Shown here in pieces: positions 41,463 to 53,100 of a DNA stretch of 64,000 nucleotides. Origin of the DNA: Haliotis asinina (Eukaryota; Mollusca; Gastropoda; Lepetellida; Haliotidae). The notes under the pieces are model-generated. The model saw only the letters and a program-made list of their open reading frames with translations. It searched no databases and was not told the DNA's origin. Each line of letters begins with the position of its first letter. Within the stretch, counting starts at the first letter, position 1. The stretch spans positions 58,646,004 through 58,710,003 of the forward strand of contig NC_090280.1 in NCBI RefSeq assembly GCF_037392515.1, given 5' to 3'. The position numbers and the translations under genes are program-made.

Positions 41463-41645
41463 CAAGAACTTGTTGGGTGAGAAACTGGCTTTAACCTGAG
41501 AGGCCAACAGCTGTGGAACATTTCATCAACTGACACAGGGTCTCCGCCTTGATGATCATGAGTCCTACAATTTCTTGAGAATCACCCCACCCATGTTTGA
41601 TAAAATTCTTGAATGCACCACCCCTTCATTGAATAAGATGTCTTT
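41463..41645 (+). pseudogene. PIF/Harbinger-like (HARBI1-type) transposase fragment
   Basis: The frame at 41531-41641 reads QLTQGLRLDDHESYNFLRIT then PPMFDKILECTTPSLNK. This matches the N-terminal pattern of Harbinger nucleases ('LxxELRLxDxExYxxFLRMxxxxFDxLL'). The DDE core is not seen; only a fragment remains. Confidence 0.45.
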
Positions 41646-42639
41646 CTTGGTCCACCCTCATTTTTCTGTGGAGGCGTAGTGATGTCGATGTTTCCGGCTT
41701 GAAAGTGACAACGGAAATAAGAATGGGCTGGGTACTTCCAGAAATCAAACCAGGACATGTCTGCTATTACCACTGCACACACTAGAATCAGAGTAAGAAT
41801 GTAGTGCGAACGAGAAGAGGTGTCTGAATACGAGATGGCTGAGTTAAAAAAGAGTTAGAGCTGGGTAGTGCATGTTAAGAAAGTGATAGGTCTAATTCAG
41901 AAAGGATATAAACTGACTAAGGACGGGTTTGAACTGCTTGAAAACGTTGTTCACATTGGGTGAAGGCGCATTTCTTCCCACTCTATACGTAATACTAACT
42001 GTGTGGACATTGGGCAAAGATGAGGTAGAAATGCTGACAACTGTTTACTTTCAAAGGAGCATCATAATTTAAATAATCATTACACGTTCTATCCCGTTCA
42101 ATCTCTTTTCAGAGTTATTCCTAAGACAGGTCCGTCCTAAGAACTACAAATGTACCTTGGTGTGCCTAGGGCCTACCAACATGTAGCATGGCCGGACCAA
42201 CAGAACTCCATCGTTCGTTCGTATGTGCGACAAGACTAGACTTGTTGAGAGAACCGCTGATTTGTCCCAGTGTCATGGTACTGGTGTGTTTTTACCAAAC
42301 ATCTTGACTTCTTGTGCCGTTGACGGTCATCTTTGATTCGCTCCCCTACTTTGACCGACTCTTGCCTGGCATACCTGCCCAAACAGCATCAATTCTAATG
42401 TAGTCAGTTCGATTTCGAATTTATCTCAATGCATATCAGCCAAGTCTCCGCATTTTGAAGCAGTACCCTTTCTGCACATTTGCAACTGTGCCATTCCATT
42501 AACTATATGAAGAGCCAGCATTCTCTCCTCTGAAAATCTCTTCTACGCTGATTCCCCAAAAGTCTGTAAAGCCCAGGGATGACACAACAAATGGGTCACA
42601 ATTTTGATGTTCACGAAACAGTCTTTACATCTTGTGGAC

Positions 42640-44005
42640 AGGTTTCTAAGGTTCTGTATGTACCAAATAATCTAGTGATGCTTGTAGATGAAGTATTGAC
42701 AGAAACTCCAACCAACATCCAACAGTCTTATTGAGCGAGTTAACTAACATGTGCATGTGTGGATACAACCAATCACGAAGATTCCTTCCCCGGTTGGCCA
42801 CTGTTGAAGCATTTGTGATGGTCAGCTTATGTATCAAAAGTGATTAAGAGTTATCTGACAGGCCACGTTGAATAGCTACAACATGGCCGAAGTTATAATG
42901 TCTCAATTAAGGGAGCACTATCAACATTAAAAGAGGGTTATATTAATACGTTTATGCAAAAAAAAATAACTTGTAAAAACATTATAGGGGGCAGATGTAC
43001 CCCAGCTTCCCTGACCCTGTACAGCCAGAGCTTAGGCTCAGTTAACGGTCTTGAAGCATAGTTTTCTAACACTTTGGATGATGTTATTTCATAAAATATT
43101 TTAGGCAAATGACGCTTTCATAAACCATACCATTGGAATTTGTTCTTTTTCGATAATGTATAAAAAATTGACATAACACGAATTGTTTGTTTACATATCA
43201 GTACAAACTTAGTCCTCTACTACGTATAAGTAGTAAAACTACAATGGCGGCCATCTTGGCAGCCATTTTGAAATCTGGGCAGTGTGAAATAATTCCATAT
43301 AACATGCTGTCACTCTAGAAGTAAACAGGAAACAAAAACAAGTTACAATTTTAGTTACAAGAATAATGTAAACTTTCAATAAATAAATCACCACCACACA
43401 TCTCCGTGAAAAGTCGGAGATTCGCTAAAATCCCCAGTCTCAAAGAATAGGCTGTAAAACATTATATTACCACCACACGACCATACAAAATTACTTGTTT
43501 TGCGCCCAAGCCACCATTCTAGAAGAGACAAGTGTCAAAAAAACATCAAAAGTACATTGGATGTAAATGGACACATTCGATGTTGATTTTTATGTAAATT
43601 AACTGCCGAGAAGGCAACACACAATTCAAGATGGTGGCCAAAATGGCGGTCATTTTGATTATTTTCAAAAGCAAAAATATGTCAAAACATTTATACATCC
43701 TTTAGCAATACACAAAAGTCAAAATGAAAGTGATCAGATTGATAGTAGTAAAACTATCCTTGATTAACTCTAAGATGTTGTCTGACAGCAAACCAAATGT
43801 CATGAAAATGCTCACAGACTCCCACCACATAAAAAGGCCTGTGAAAAAAAACAACTGATACCACAATCTGAGAGTATTACAGGAATTTCATGAGCCCAAG
43901 ACATCATACTAACTGAAAATAGTGTCAAACCAAATCAGTAGTAGGGAGGCTACGAAATCCTATTTCTAGGTCCCTTTTGAGGTTCTCCTCCTGGACTATT
44001 CAAGG
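42640..44005 (+). repeat. Right arm of the 1.36-kb inverted repeat pair
   Basis: Reverse-complement copy of 34875-36242. The part near 42700-42840 corresponds to the end of the left arm that holds the CXC-protein relic, but is more diverged. Confidence 0.88.
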
Positions 44006-44306
44006 CTTTAGTCCTTATACGGAGTCAGATTCGTCCGAGACCATCGGGCATGCAATTTTTTACAAATGCCCGTTCGGTCGCAAACCAGACCGTCCCGGAC
44101 GGTCGAACAGGCGTGAGCTTGCAAAGCTGCATCCAACCGCAGCCACTGAGGTCAGGGCTCATGACAAGTAAATGGCTATTCATGACACTCGATTCTCTGG
44201 TGTGACGTGACAGGAAAAAAACGTTCTTCAATGTAGCTTTGGACATGTCCAGCCTTTATGCGAGCAGCTGGTGTCTTCTTTCATTTTCGCTAGTCTGCTG
44301 GTGTGA

Positions 44307-44455
44307 GTTGTTTTACGCCGTTTTAGCAATATTCCATCAACATATGGCCTGGAACACTGAAAATGAGATTTACACATTGTACTTGTGTGAGGAATCAAAT
44401 CCTGATCTTCGGTGTGATGAACGAACGCTTTAACCACTCGACTTTCCCACCGCCC
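44307..44455 (-). mobile_element. SINE family B copy with target-site duplication
   Basis: GTTTTACGCCGTTTTAGCAA tail (reversed), GGAATCAAATCCTGATCTTC and TTTAACCACTCGACTTTCCC. GTCTGCTGGTGTGA (44293-44306) and GTCTAATGGTGTGA (44456-44469) are the probable duplication, 12 of 14 identical. Confidence 0.82.
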
Positions 44456-44469
44456 GTCTAATGGTGTGA

Positions 44470-47400
44470 CTTTCACTGCTGTTTTATATTTTTCTGCATA
44501 ATGAAGACTGGATGTTCTCAGGAACTGACCAGTGGTGTTTTGACTACACTCCATAATATTAACAATGAACAAATAATACACAAATAAAAATGACCACAAA
44601 CTGAAATCTTCCGGTTTATTCAATACACAGAATCATGGCACAAATACATTTACACAAAAATATCAAAAGCGATATATTCATTATGACCAATAACGAATAA
44701 CTGGCCATACAATTCTCAAAAGAAGTTAAAGACCAGCCATTGTATTATATGACTTCTGATTTGGGTTGGTGAGGATTGCAACAAACTGCCTTCGAATGTG
44801 GAGCGCTCTTCAATCTGTTTTGAGAAATACAGACTACTGCTGAATAGCCATAAATGCCTGCCTTTTCTTAAATGCAATAACTGATAACACTTGGTGATCT
44901 TTCGTTTCCATTTCACATTAAAGTTACGTGAAACAACTGTGTCTTTTAGTTTTTCAGAATCATATCAATGGATAACTTAACGTAATCCTTGAAAATCTGT
45001 CATTGCACACCCCATTTCAAATGAGGTACCTTTTGAAATTCTGTTCCCCTGGCTTTTTGGATCCTGGGAGGGAACAGTACCTTTGCGGTAGTGACAGTAG
45101 CTACAACACCTGGTATCCTCACAATACAACATATACAATATATTGAATCGCACATTGCTTTAGAAGATATTTCTCATCACCTTATGTCTTTTCAATGCAC
45201 CAGGGTTCTGGTTCTTTCTACTCCGTATTCCGCAAGTAGAATGAAGGGGGATTTCATGAGGTAAAGTACTGGGATAATACACAATAATGGTTTACATACA
45301 TATGATATCCTAAAGGATGGAAAATACCATTTGGAAAAATAGTTTTGGATATTCTCTAAAAACATCAATAGCCTGAGCATTCTGTACAGTGACCACTGTC
45401 ATGACAACATAAAAGCATATCAAGAAACATGTGTATTATGTGCTCTTTTGAGTCCAGTTGTGATCTGGCTTTAATATTTAACAATATTCTCGCCATATCA
45501 TGGCATGTCTATCTGCGAGGTAACCATGTATCCCGATCCCCAACCCCAATAAACAGTTTAGTTTCACAGGAAATAACCTCAACACAAAAAATGCACTTCT
45601 CAGAGAAATGACAGTGTTTAGACATTTTACTCCAGAGAGTTTCTAGGACTTCAGTCCTACCCCTGATGAGGCACATGGAGACATGCAGTCTCATCTTAGG
45701 CAAGTAAGTTTGTTAAAACACTGCCTCTGTTCATGCAGCAGTAAATAGGTTCCCTGTGAGAAAAGCCATGTGACTTGTAAGTGCCACATGGGAAGCTTTG
45801 GTTATCTGGGGTAGTATAAATTGATTGTACCGCTTTGAGCATGCCACTCCGTGGTGTGGAATTCAGCACATTACTAGTGAAGTTATTGTTAATATGAACA
45901 GCACTTATGCCTTGTAAGGTGTCACAGTGACAAAGAGTCAAGAAGAACATACATTACTCTCATGGTAGCTATTACAAAGGTATCTAGACAACATAACCAA
46001 ACACTACAAAAACTTTGAGGCTGCCTTCTTCTATGTTTAAGAAGTAAAATTTGACAAGCTCAAATACTTAAACCTGCTTGATTCTGTTGGGCATTGTTAG
46101 TATGTGATACTAACATCCATGAGATTATATTACAACATGTCGTCTGGACACAAGGATTTCTTTTGATCCCTGGAAGAATCCTATCACACATTATTCATCT
46201 ATACCACAAGGTAAAGCATGGCTCTTTTGTATCGGTGTTTGTAGACATGTTTAAACGTTTGATGTAAATGTCTTAAGTTTATCAGCGATGGACTTGCCAA
46301 TGCAGGTTTTCCAAACCAGCAAAGGATGAGATGAGATATTGTTAACCAAACAGTTAACTTTTCGATGCTAACTTGTTATCCCTTGTGTAAACATTCCAGA
46401 ATTTTGTTCATGTTATCACGGTTCTGTTCAAACATATTTTCTTTCATTCCTTATGACAGTATGCTTTTGATTGTTCTCTCTTTAGGACAAGTATGCCTCA
46501 GAAGTTGCGGAATTGTCTCTTTTTTCATCCAACACAAGAATTGCTTCCTAAAAGACCAAGATGAATTTGAAATTATGTACATTTTTCACTTTATCAAAAA
46601 CTAAACAAAACAAAAACATACCAACTTACACACAAATACAAAAAATGCAACTGCAGATGAACAAAGTAGATAAACTGGGACAAAAACTGGTATGTTAACA
46701 TTTCGAAGCTGTATACTTACTTAGAAAAAGCATGCATCATGAGGTTTTCGATCTCAAGCTGATGGTTTGATTTCAAAAGCCCATCCAAGATTTATGTATG
46801 CAACAGTTACAAACTTTTGTTTACCAATGTGTTTTTCAAATGTAATTTACACATTTCAGGAGTAAAATTGAAATGAAAATTCAATTCACTCAACCTGGCT
46901 CTCGTCTTGTACAACATTCCTGAGAATATTAACTTGAAAATGCTCTAAAACATATCAGGTAAAGCTTTAAATTTCTGGTACAAAGTAAGAAAATAGTACT
47001 ACTCAGGTACTAAAACATTATTTTAAAAAATGCTGAATTGGACTTGCTGATTTCATTTCCAAAAACAGGAATCTTCATGCTCAGGTCTGATGACAATTAC
47101 TTAAAGGAAGCAAAGATTTAAATAAACATAACTGTAGAATATCAAAGAGACATTTTGCTGTAATATCACAAGAAGGGATGTCATGTGTGACTCTCATATT
47201 TCATAGTATCCACCTTTGGTCACAGGATATCAGATGTATTCCGGTATGTCACATTCACTGCTTTCATGACACATGGGCATTGCAATGTCCACAACAACCA
47301 AGGACCTGGTCAGGCCATATCATGCTTTGCTTGATCACAACCACCTGGTGTCATTGCTGATTTTCAGACATCCATCCATATAAGTTTCAAAGCTATTTTC

Positions 47401-48000
47401 CCTTTTACACAAACTGGAATTTGTGGAATCCAGTGGGTTGTCAGGGTGGGGTATTCTTTTTCACTGACATTCTGGTGTATATTTATCTATGCTTCACGTT
47501 TTGCTTAGTTTACAGATTCTCTGATAAAAAAAATAACAAATTTTCAAAAACTAACTTATGAATGAAAAGTCCTTTTCTAACATTAATAGTAAAGACAGTT
47601 TGATTACAAGAATGAAAATGAAATGTCACAGTCAGAAATATATTACTATGGAACAAAACCAGGTTAAAAAATTCAAACTTTAAGATCATAACAAAGTTCC
47701 AGTACAAAGCATTTCTTGATTATTCAACCGATTATTAAACTAAATTTTTCACAAACATCTGTAGATCTTGCATCTAATCAAAATGATTGTCCAGAACAAT
47801 CTAGAAGCAGCTCTCACTACCCAACAAGTAATATTCGCACATCAATGTGAAAATGACAACAAAAGGGTTGACATGATCATATCTGAATGAATAAATGTCA
47901 CGAAAAATTTGCTTAAACGTGATATTCGGATCAACAATGCACATTTTGACTTTCATCTAACTACAAATCGTATCACTGTACCAATTAGCTTTCTAACAAC
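44470..48000 (-). other. AT-rich region downstream of USP30; possible long 3' UTR or intergenic
   Basis: No exon recognised. Candidate polyadenylation signals for USP30 (AATAAA on the minus strand) lie near 48495, 48292 and 44615; sequence alone does not say which is used. A 5S-repeat-like remnant may lie at 45620-45720. Confidence 0.4.
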
Positions 48001-48020
48001 ATTCACTAGGTAAAGTGCAA

Positions 48021-48180
48021 CAGCTGCTTCTTGTAGCTTTTTAACAACACACACTAGGTATTTCCTTGTTTCACATGTAGCAGGGTTTGTGTGATCTCAA
48101 CAGCTGTTTCTTGTAGCTTTTTAACAACACACACTAGGTATTTGCTTGTTTCACATGTAGCAGGGTTTGTGTGATCTCAC
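48021..48180. repeat. 80-bp tandem duplication
   Basis: CAGCTGCTTCTTGTAGCTTT at 48021 and CAGCTGTTTCTTGTAGCTTT at 48101; the two units differ at only a few bases. Confidence 0.9.
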
Positions 48181-48242
48181 ACTCACTTCAAGGTCCAACA
48201 CAGACATGAGTCATTTGACAAGTCTCCATATTTGGAGGTGAG

Positions 48243-48417
48243 ATACTGAGGGAAAAAAATAAGGGATCACATGAAAGGACAAGTTTTCCTTTATTTTTTT
48301 CTAGGTTTCTTTACAAGTTGAGAGATACAAACCTTGAAAAGAAACCAAAGAAAAAATACAGGAACACTTGTGCTTTCATGTGATTCCTTATTTCAATCTC
48401 TCAGTATGTCATTTCTT
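48243..48417. mobile_element. Foldback MITE, family 1, copy 2
   Basis: Begins ATACTGAG and ends CTCAGTAT. The arms GGGATCACATGAAAGGACAA and CACTTGTGCTTTCATGTGAT pair. The same arrangement as the element at 2302-2465 but less diverged. It lies 1.3 kb downstream of the USP30 stop. Confidence 0.75.
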
Positions 48418-48599
48418 TTGTCAATCCAACTTGTGTCATGATCGTTAACATAGTCTGACCATTAGTCAAGTCTTGAATCTGTTACGCTCCTTTATTAAAC
48501 GATTTAAGATGGATATCAGCATCTATATTCATCTGTTATAGAATTCAGGAGAAGATAATGATAACTGTTCTTGTATAAAAATGCATTCTGTGTATATCA

Positions 48600-48708
48600 G
48601 CTGTATGATGGTGGTGTGTATATAATTGATTTTGGACAAGACAATGGATTGATTGATACTGTGAGATCAGTCTACTCAGATGGGCAGCCGACACATGATA
48701 CCTGATCA
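48600..48708 (-). mobile_element. SINE family A remnant
   Basis: Weak match to the family A middle (TTTTGGACAAGACAATGGAT, GTGAGATCAGTCTACTC, then CCTGATCAGTCACCCC). Serves as target of the SINE at 48723-48881. Confidence 0.45.
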
Positions 48709-48722
48709 GTCACCCCTTTCAG

Positions 48723-48881
48723 TGAGCGGGTTTGGTGATGTCACTTTTAGCAATATTTCAGCAATTACACTTTGATGGGCACCAGAAATAAGCTTCAGAT
48801 ATTGTATCCATGTTGGGAATCAAACCTGGGTCTTCAAGATGACAAGCAAACACTTTAACCACTACGCTACACCACTGCCCC
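48723..48881 (-). mobile_element. SINE family B, complete copy with 14-bp target-site duplication
   Basis: GTCACCCCTTTCAG (48709-48722) and GTCACCTCTTTCAG (48882-48895) flank it, one difference. The B box (GGGAATCAAACCTGGGTCTT, reversed) and A box (AACCACTACGCTACACC, reversed) are present. Confidence 0.88.
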
Positions 48882-49009
48882 GTCACCTCTTTCAGCTTGC
48901 ACAAGTTGGTGGGCACTAATTTGAACTTGGAATCTCATATTGTTGGATTTTAAGTTGTTTGTCTTGGAATCAAAGTAGCACGGCCATTATTTTTGGTTTA
49001 AGTCTGCTA

Positions 49010-49170
49010 CGTTCAACCCATATGACTTCACTAGACTGGCTAGAGTATGAACCAGATAATCCAGTGATTGACATGAATGTTGATCAATGCAAATTAGATA
49101 CAAAGTCAGTAAGTTTGACCTCATGATCTCATTAGTTGTCTCTTTTCACTCACATGGGTGTATGAAGACC
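49010..49170 (-). mobile_element. SINE family A fragment
   Basis: GAACCAGATAATCCAGTGAT, GACCTCATGATCTCATTAGT and CTCACATGGGTGTATGAAGA are diverged family A blocks. Confidence 0.6.
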
Positions 49171-49757
49171 TAGAGAGAATTTTTATGAATGGCTACCAGA
49201 GATGGTGATACTGATCGCTAGAGATATATTGATTTCAAACCTAGTTTAAGAATATCTTATTTTGTTTTGAAAGAACATTTCGTCTTCAACAATATCAACA
49301 GACAAGACAACCAAAACAGTTTTTCCAGCTGAAAATAACAGCTGAGTATTCAAATAAATGAAACTTCCCCAAATTTTTATCGTCGATTTGATGTCAGCTT
49401 ACAAACTTTGTAAGCAAAAGTCAAACGATTGCTAAAGAACTTCTGAAAAAGAATTTGTTGTCGAAGTAATGTTTCAAATTCTTAGAGAAATAACCAGTTT
49501 AGGATGTCAAATGATTACAAACCATAAACAAAATACAAACCATCCACATTTCCTGGTACTTCTTGGTCAATGTCTCACAAACCAAATTATGATTGAACCA
49601 AAAAATGATCCAGTATGATATCCTAAAATCATAAATCTGAGACTATTCCCCATCTGCAAACATGCATCTTCATTCCAGTCTCATCACATGAACTATTTAC
49701 ATCTACCAGTCTCACAACCCACTCTCAAACAAAAAAATAATATCTAACTCCCTTTCG

Positions 49758-50148
49758 TCAAATTCTTTCATAGAACAGCATATAAGCCTCCGAACCCAGC
49801 ACCTGTTCCCGAGAAGCCCTCTGGACATTTGCGTCGGATGTATATAGCCATTTATCGCTGCTTTTACCCGCTTGTCCGCACAACGGGCTGCGTCTATATG
49901 TGACAAAATGTCCAGACACCTCGTCCCCGAGATGTGCGACAACGCTTGAAAGTCTGTATGTGAACTCTGTCTGTTTGGGTAGGTCAGGTCCATTGTGGTT
50001 GACGTCTCCGTGGGTGTTGGGTAAACTTAATGGACACGGTGGCTGTAGGAACAGCCCGTTCTTTGTCATGTGGCTGTCGTAGTTGAGGGCACGTAACAAA
50101 TTTACGGGCGCTGATTGCGAAACGAAACGTCCATTATTGCTACCAAAC
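49758..50148 (-). CDS. USP30: USP30 exon 8: catalytic His and Ser, stop
   Basis: 391 nt, stop TGA at 49758-49760. It encodes FTYRLSSVVAHLGDEVSGHF, VTYRRSP, KWLYTSDANVQRAS and AYMLFYERI, the C-terminal USP30 block. Confidence 0.95.
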
Positions 50149-53100
50149 CTGAAAGAAATAATGTTAACATTTCTTAGGTTCATACATAAGTAATTCTCCA
50201 GCAATATCATTGCTAGGAAAACCAGAAATGGGCTTCACACATGAGGAATCAAGCCAAGGTCTTCAGCATGATGAGCTGATACTTCGATCATTAGGCTACC
50301 CTACCTACCCAGCTTAAAGCAAGGCACCAGGAAACTGAGTGAGTGAGAGAGTGAGGTTAGTCAGTCAGCCGCAGTCAGCATTACTCCAGCTATGTGGCAG
50401 CGGTCTGTAAATAATCAAGTCTGGACCAGACAATCCAGAGACCAACAACATGAGCATCGATCTGTGCAATTGGGAACCGATGACATGTGTCAACCAAGTC
50501 AGAGAGTCTGACCATCCGATCCCGTTAGTCGCCTCTTACGACAAGCATAGTCTCCTTTTATGGCAAGCATGGGTTGCTGAAGCATATTCTACCAAGAAGC
50601 CGAAAAGTAAAAGTGGTGCACTACTAAATCATTCAATTTTTACTGACAGCATCAGGCAAGGTAGCAGCATGTACATCTGTTAACAGCTACATGATGCCAC
50701 AAGGTATCAACACCTCCCCCTCCCAAAGGCTGACGGTCTACCCACTGAGCTGATGTCCACAGAATATCTGAAAATCGAAGTACCTGAGGAGGTCCAGTGT
50801 TGCATCCTTTCCCCCGAAAAGGCCATTCTTATTGTCACTGTCCTTCCTTTTGCCCTTCATGTAGACGTAGCTGTCCATGTGAAGAACTTCAGGGAAGGAG
50901 ATGAAGTCATAGCGCTTGACGGGGACGCTGTTGTTGAGCCACTGTGTGCGCTGGATGTGAATGCAAAGACACTGAGGCACCTGAAAGATGTGAATCAATA
51001 TGCAGCTGTGACATTTTTCATGTTTTCCACAAGTCTGTTTGGTTTGTTTGTATAGAGCTATTTTATAACTGTCTTATATAAAATGGTGCTAAAGTGTTTT
51101 ATTCTTTACAAGGAAAATAAGATTAAAAATATCATACAAAAACATAATAAGGTCACTTAAAATATTGAATGTTGGTGGTAGTGTTCTAAAGTTTATGGTT
51201 TTATGTAGGGGGTCAAAAATATGTTGAAAAGCCACTTGGCACAGGACAAGTGACTTCAAGACAGTTACTTGTCCTGACTAATTTTCCACTTGCCCTGATT
51301 TTATGACACAATGCATAGTGTAACTGTTTAAGGAACTATTTATCGAAGAGTGATAATTTCACTCTCTACTACTTCTACTTTATAATTATTGCGAACTTTA
51401 AGAGCTTCATTATGAGTAAATATAAAATTAAATCCAAGATTATTTGCAGTTTCAAACCATAAGTGGAAATTATCTACTAGTCCACAGACAAGTGAGATAC
51501 CATTATTTGATTCCCTGAAATGACTTGTCCCCAGCTTCAGGCAATAGGATTTTTTAACCCCTATTATGCATATCTTGCATATAAAACCATGAAAGTTATA
51601 TAAAATTCTGCAACATCCTTACCTTTCCTATGGTTAACTTCTTTCTAAAACATGATTTTGGTGACACTGAAGGATCTTTGGTGCCAGCTATTTTGGCACA
51701 TCCTGGACACTGAACGTCCTTGACCATCTCGGGGCAGATGTAATGGTGAAGGAGCATGTCCAGACTGAGAGGGCCCTGGAAGACAAATCAACAAATATAG
51801 GGCAACTTGACAACCTGCACTGTACCTAAAGCACGAACTGTAACACATTAAATTATTTTATACACTTGAAACAAGACTTGAACAAGGGAGGCAACTCTAA
51901 CATGAAAAGCTGCACCTCAGACATGAAAGCCAAGTCTGTTTATGGATAATCCAGATTGTACGTTATCACTAAATCCAAACATCTTTGTCAGTCTTATCAA
52001 ATGAATAACTGTGGCACACCTTGGTGAGTGAGCTCAGTTTCACGCTGCACTCAGCAATATTCCAGCTATATGGCAGTGGTCTGTAAATAATCGAGTCTGG
52101 ACCTGACAATCCAGTGATCAACAACATAAGCATCGATCTGCGCAATTGGGAACCGATGACATATGTCAACCAAGTCACCGAGCATGACCACCCAATCCCG
52201 TTAGTCTCTTCTTACAACAAGCATAGTCGCCTTTTATGGCACGCATGGGATGCTGAAGGCCTATTCTCCCCCGGACCTTCACGGATTGTGGCACACCTGA
52301 AAAATACATAGTGAACTTAAAGGGTCCACTGCAATTTCATGTTTTTTACATAGACTTCACACATGCAGCAAGTGGGCATGATAGAAAACACAGAAACACA
52401 GCATGAGCAATGATGTATGAAAATTGGGATACAATGACTAGTCAAGCGAGTCAATGTCTGACCACAAACACATGTTATTGGCCTCCTGACAAGCATGGGT
52501 TACTAAACACCAATTCTGAACTGGATGTTCATGAAATATGACCAGATGGTGGCCACATGAATACGTGCAAACACCTAGTTGCTGGTACAGCAACGTGCAG
52601 TGAACTTGGACAAAGTAATGTGACTATGTGTCCCAGTCCACCAAGCTGTGAATGGGTACCTCGTTAGGATGAGAGAGCCTCAATAAACTCGGTGCACCAA
52701 GTGGCAGCAAGGGTTGTATACTCTCCATGGAGTTGAGATTGAAATACGATGTGCTGTTGAGATTGACATCCAGTGATCGAGGGGAAAAATACCAGCACCT
52801 TAAGCATGCAATAGTGCGTGGATATGAGTGTTATATAAATATCCTATATCATATCATATCTTCACAAATAGTTCATTGTATATTTCCATCCCACAGTTTG
52901 GGGGCCAATGGAGACCATGTTTCGCGAAGTGACCAATGAACAGTTAGTACTACACAACTTAACTCACCCAGAAGTTTGCTGGTATGCTGAGAGACAGGCT
53001 GTTGAACAGGTCGTACTTGACAGGACATCTATAGCCACAATCTCGGCACTGTAACTGACTAGCCAGGAGACCTCGGAAGGGGTGTTCCATTTCCCGGTGA

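Noticed and set aside
44228-44623. 131-codon open frame on the minus strand
   Set aside because: It spans another SINE family B copy; the peptide similarity to the 33684-34181 frame comes only from the SINE.
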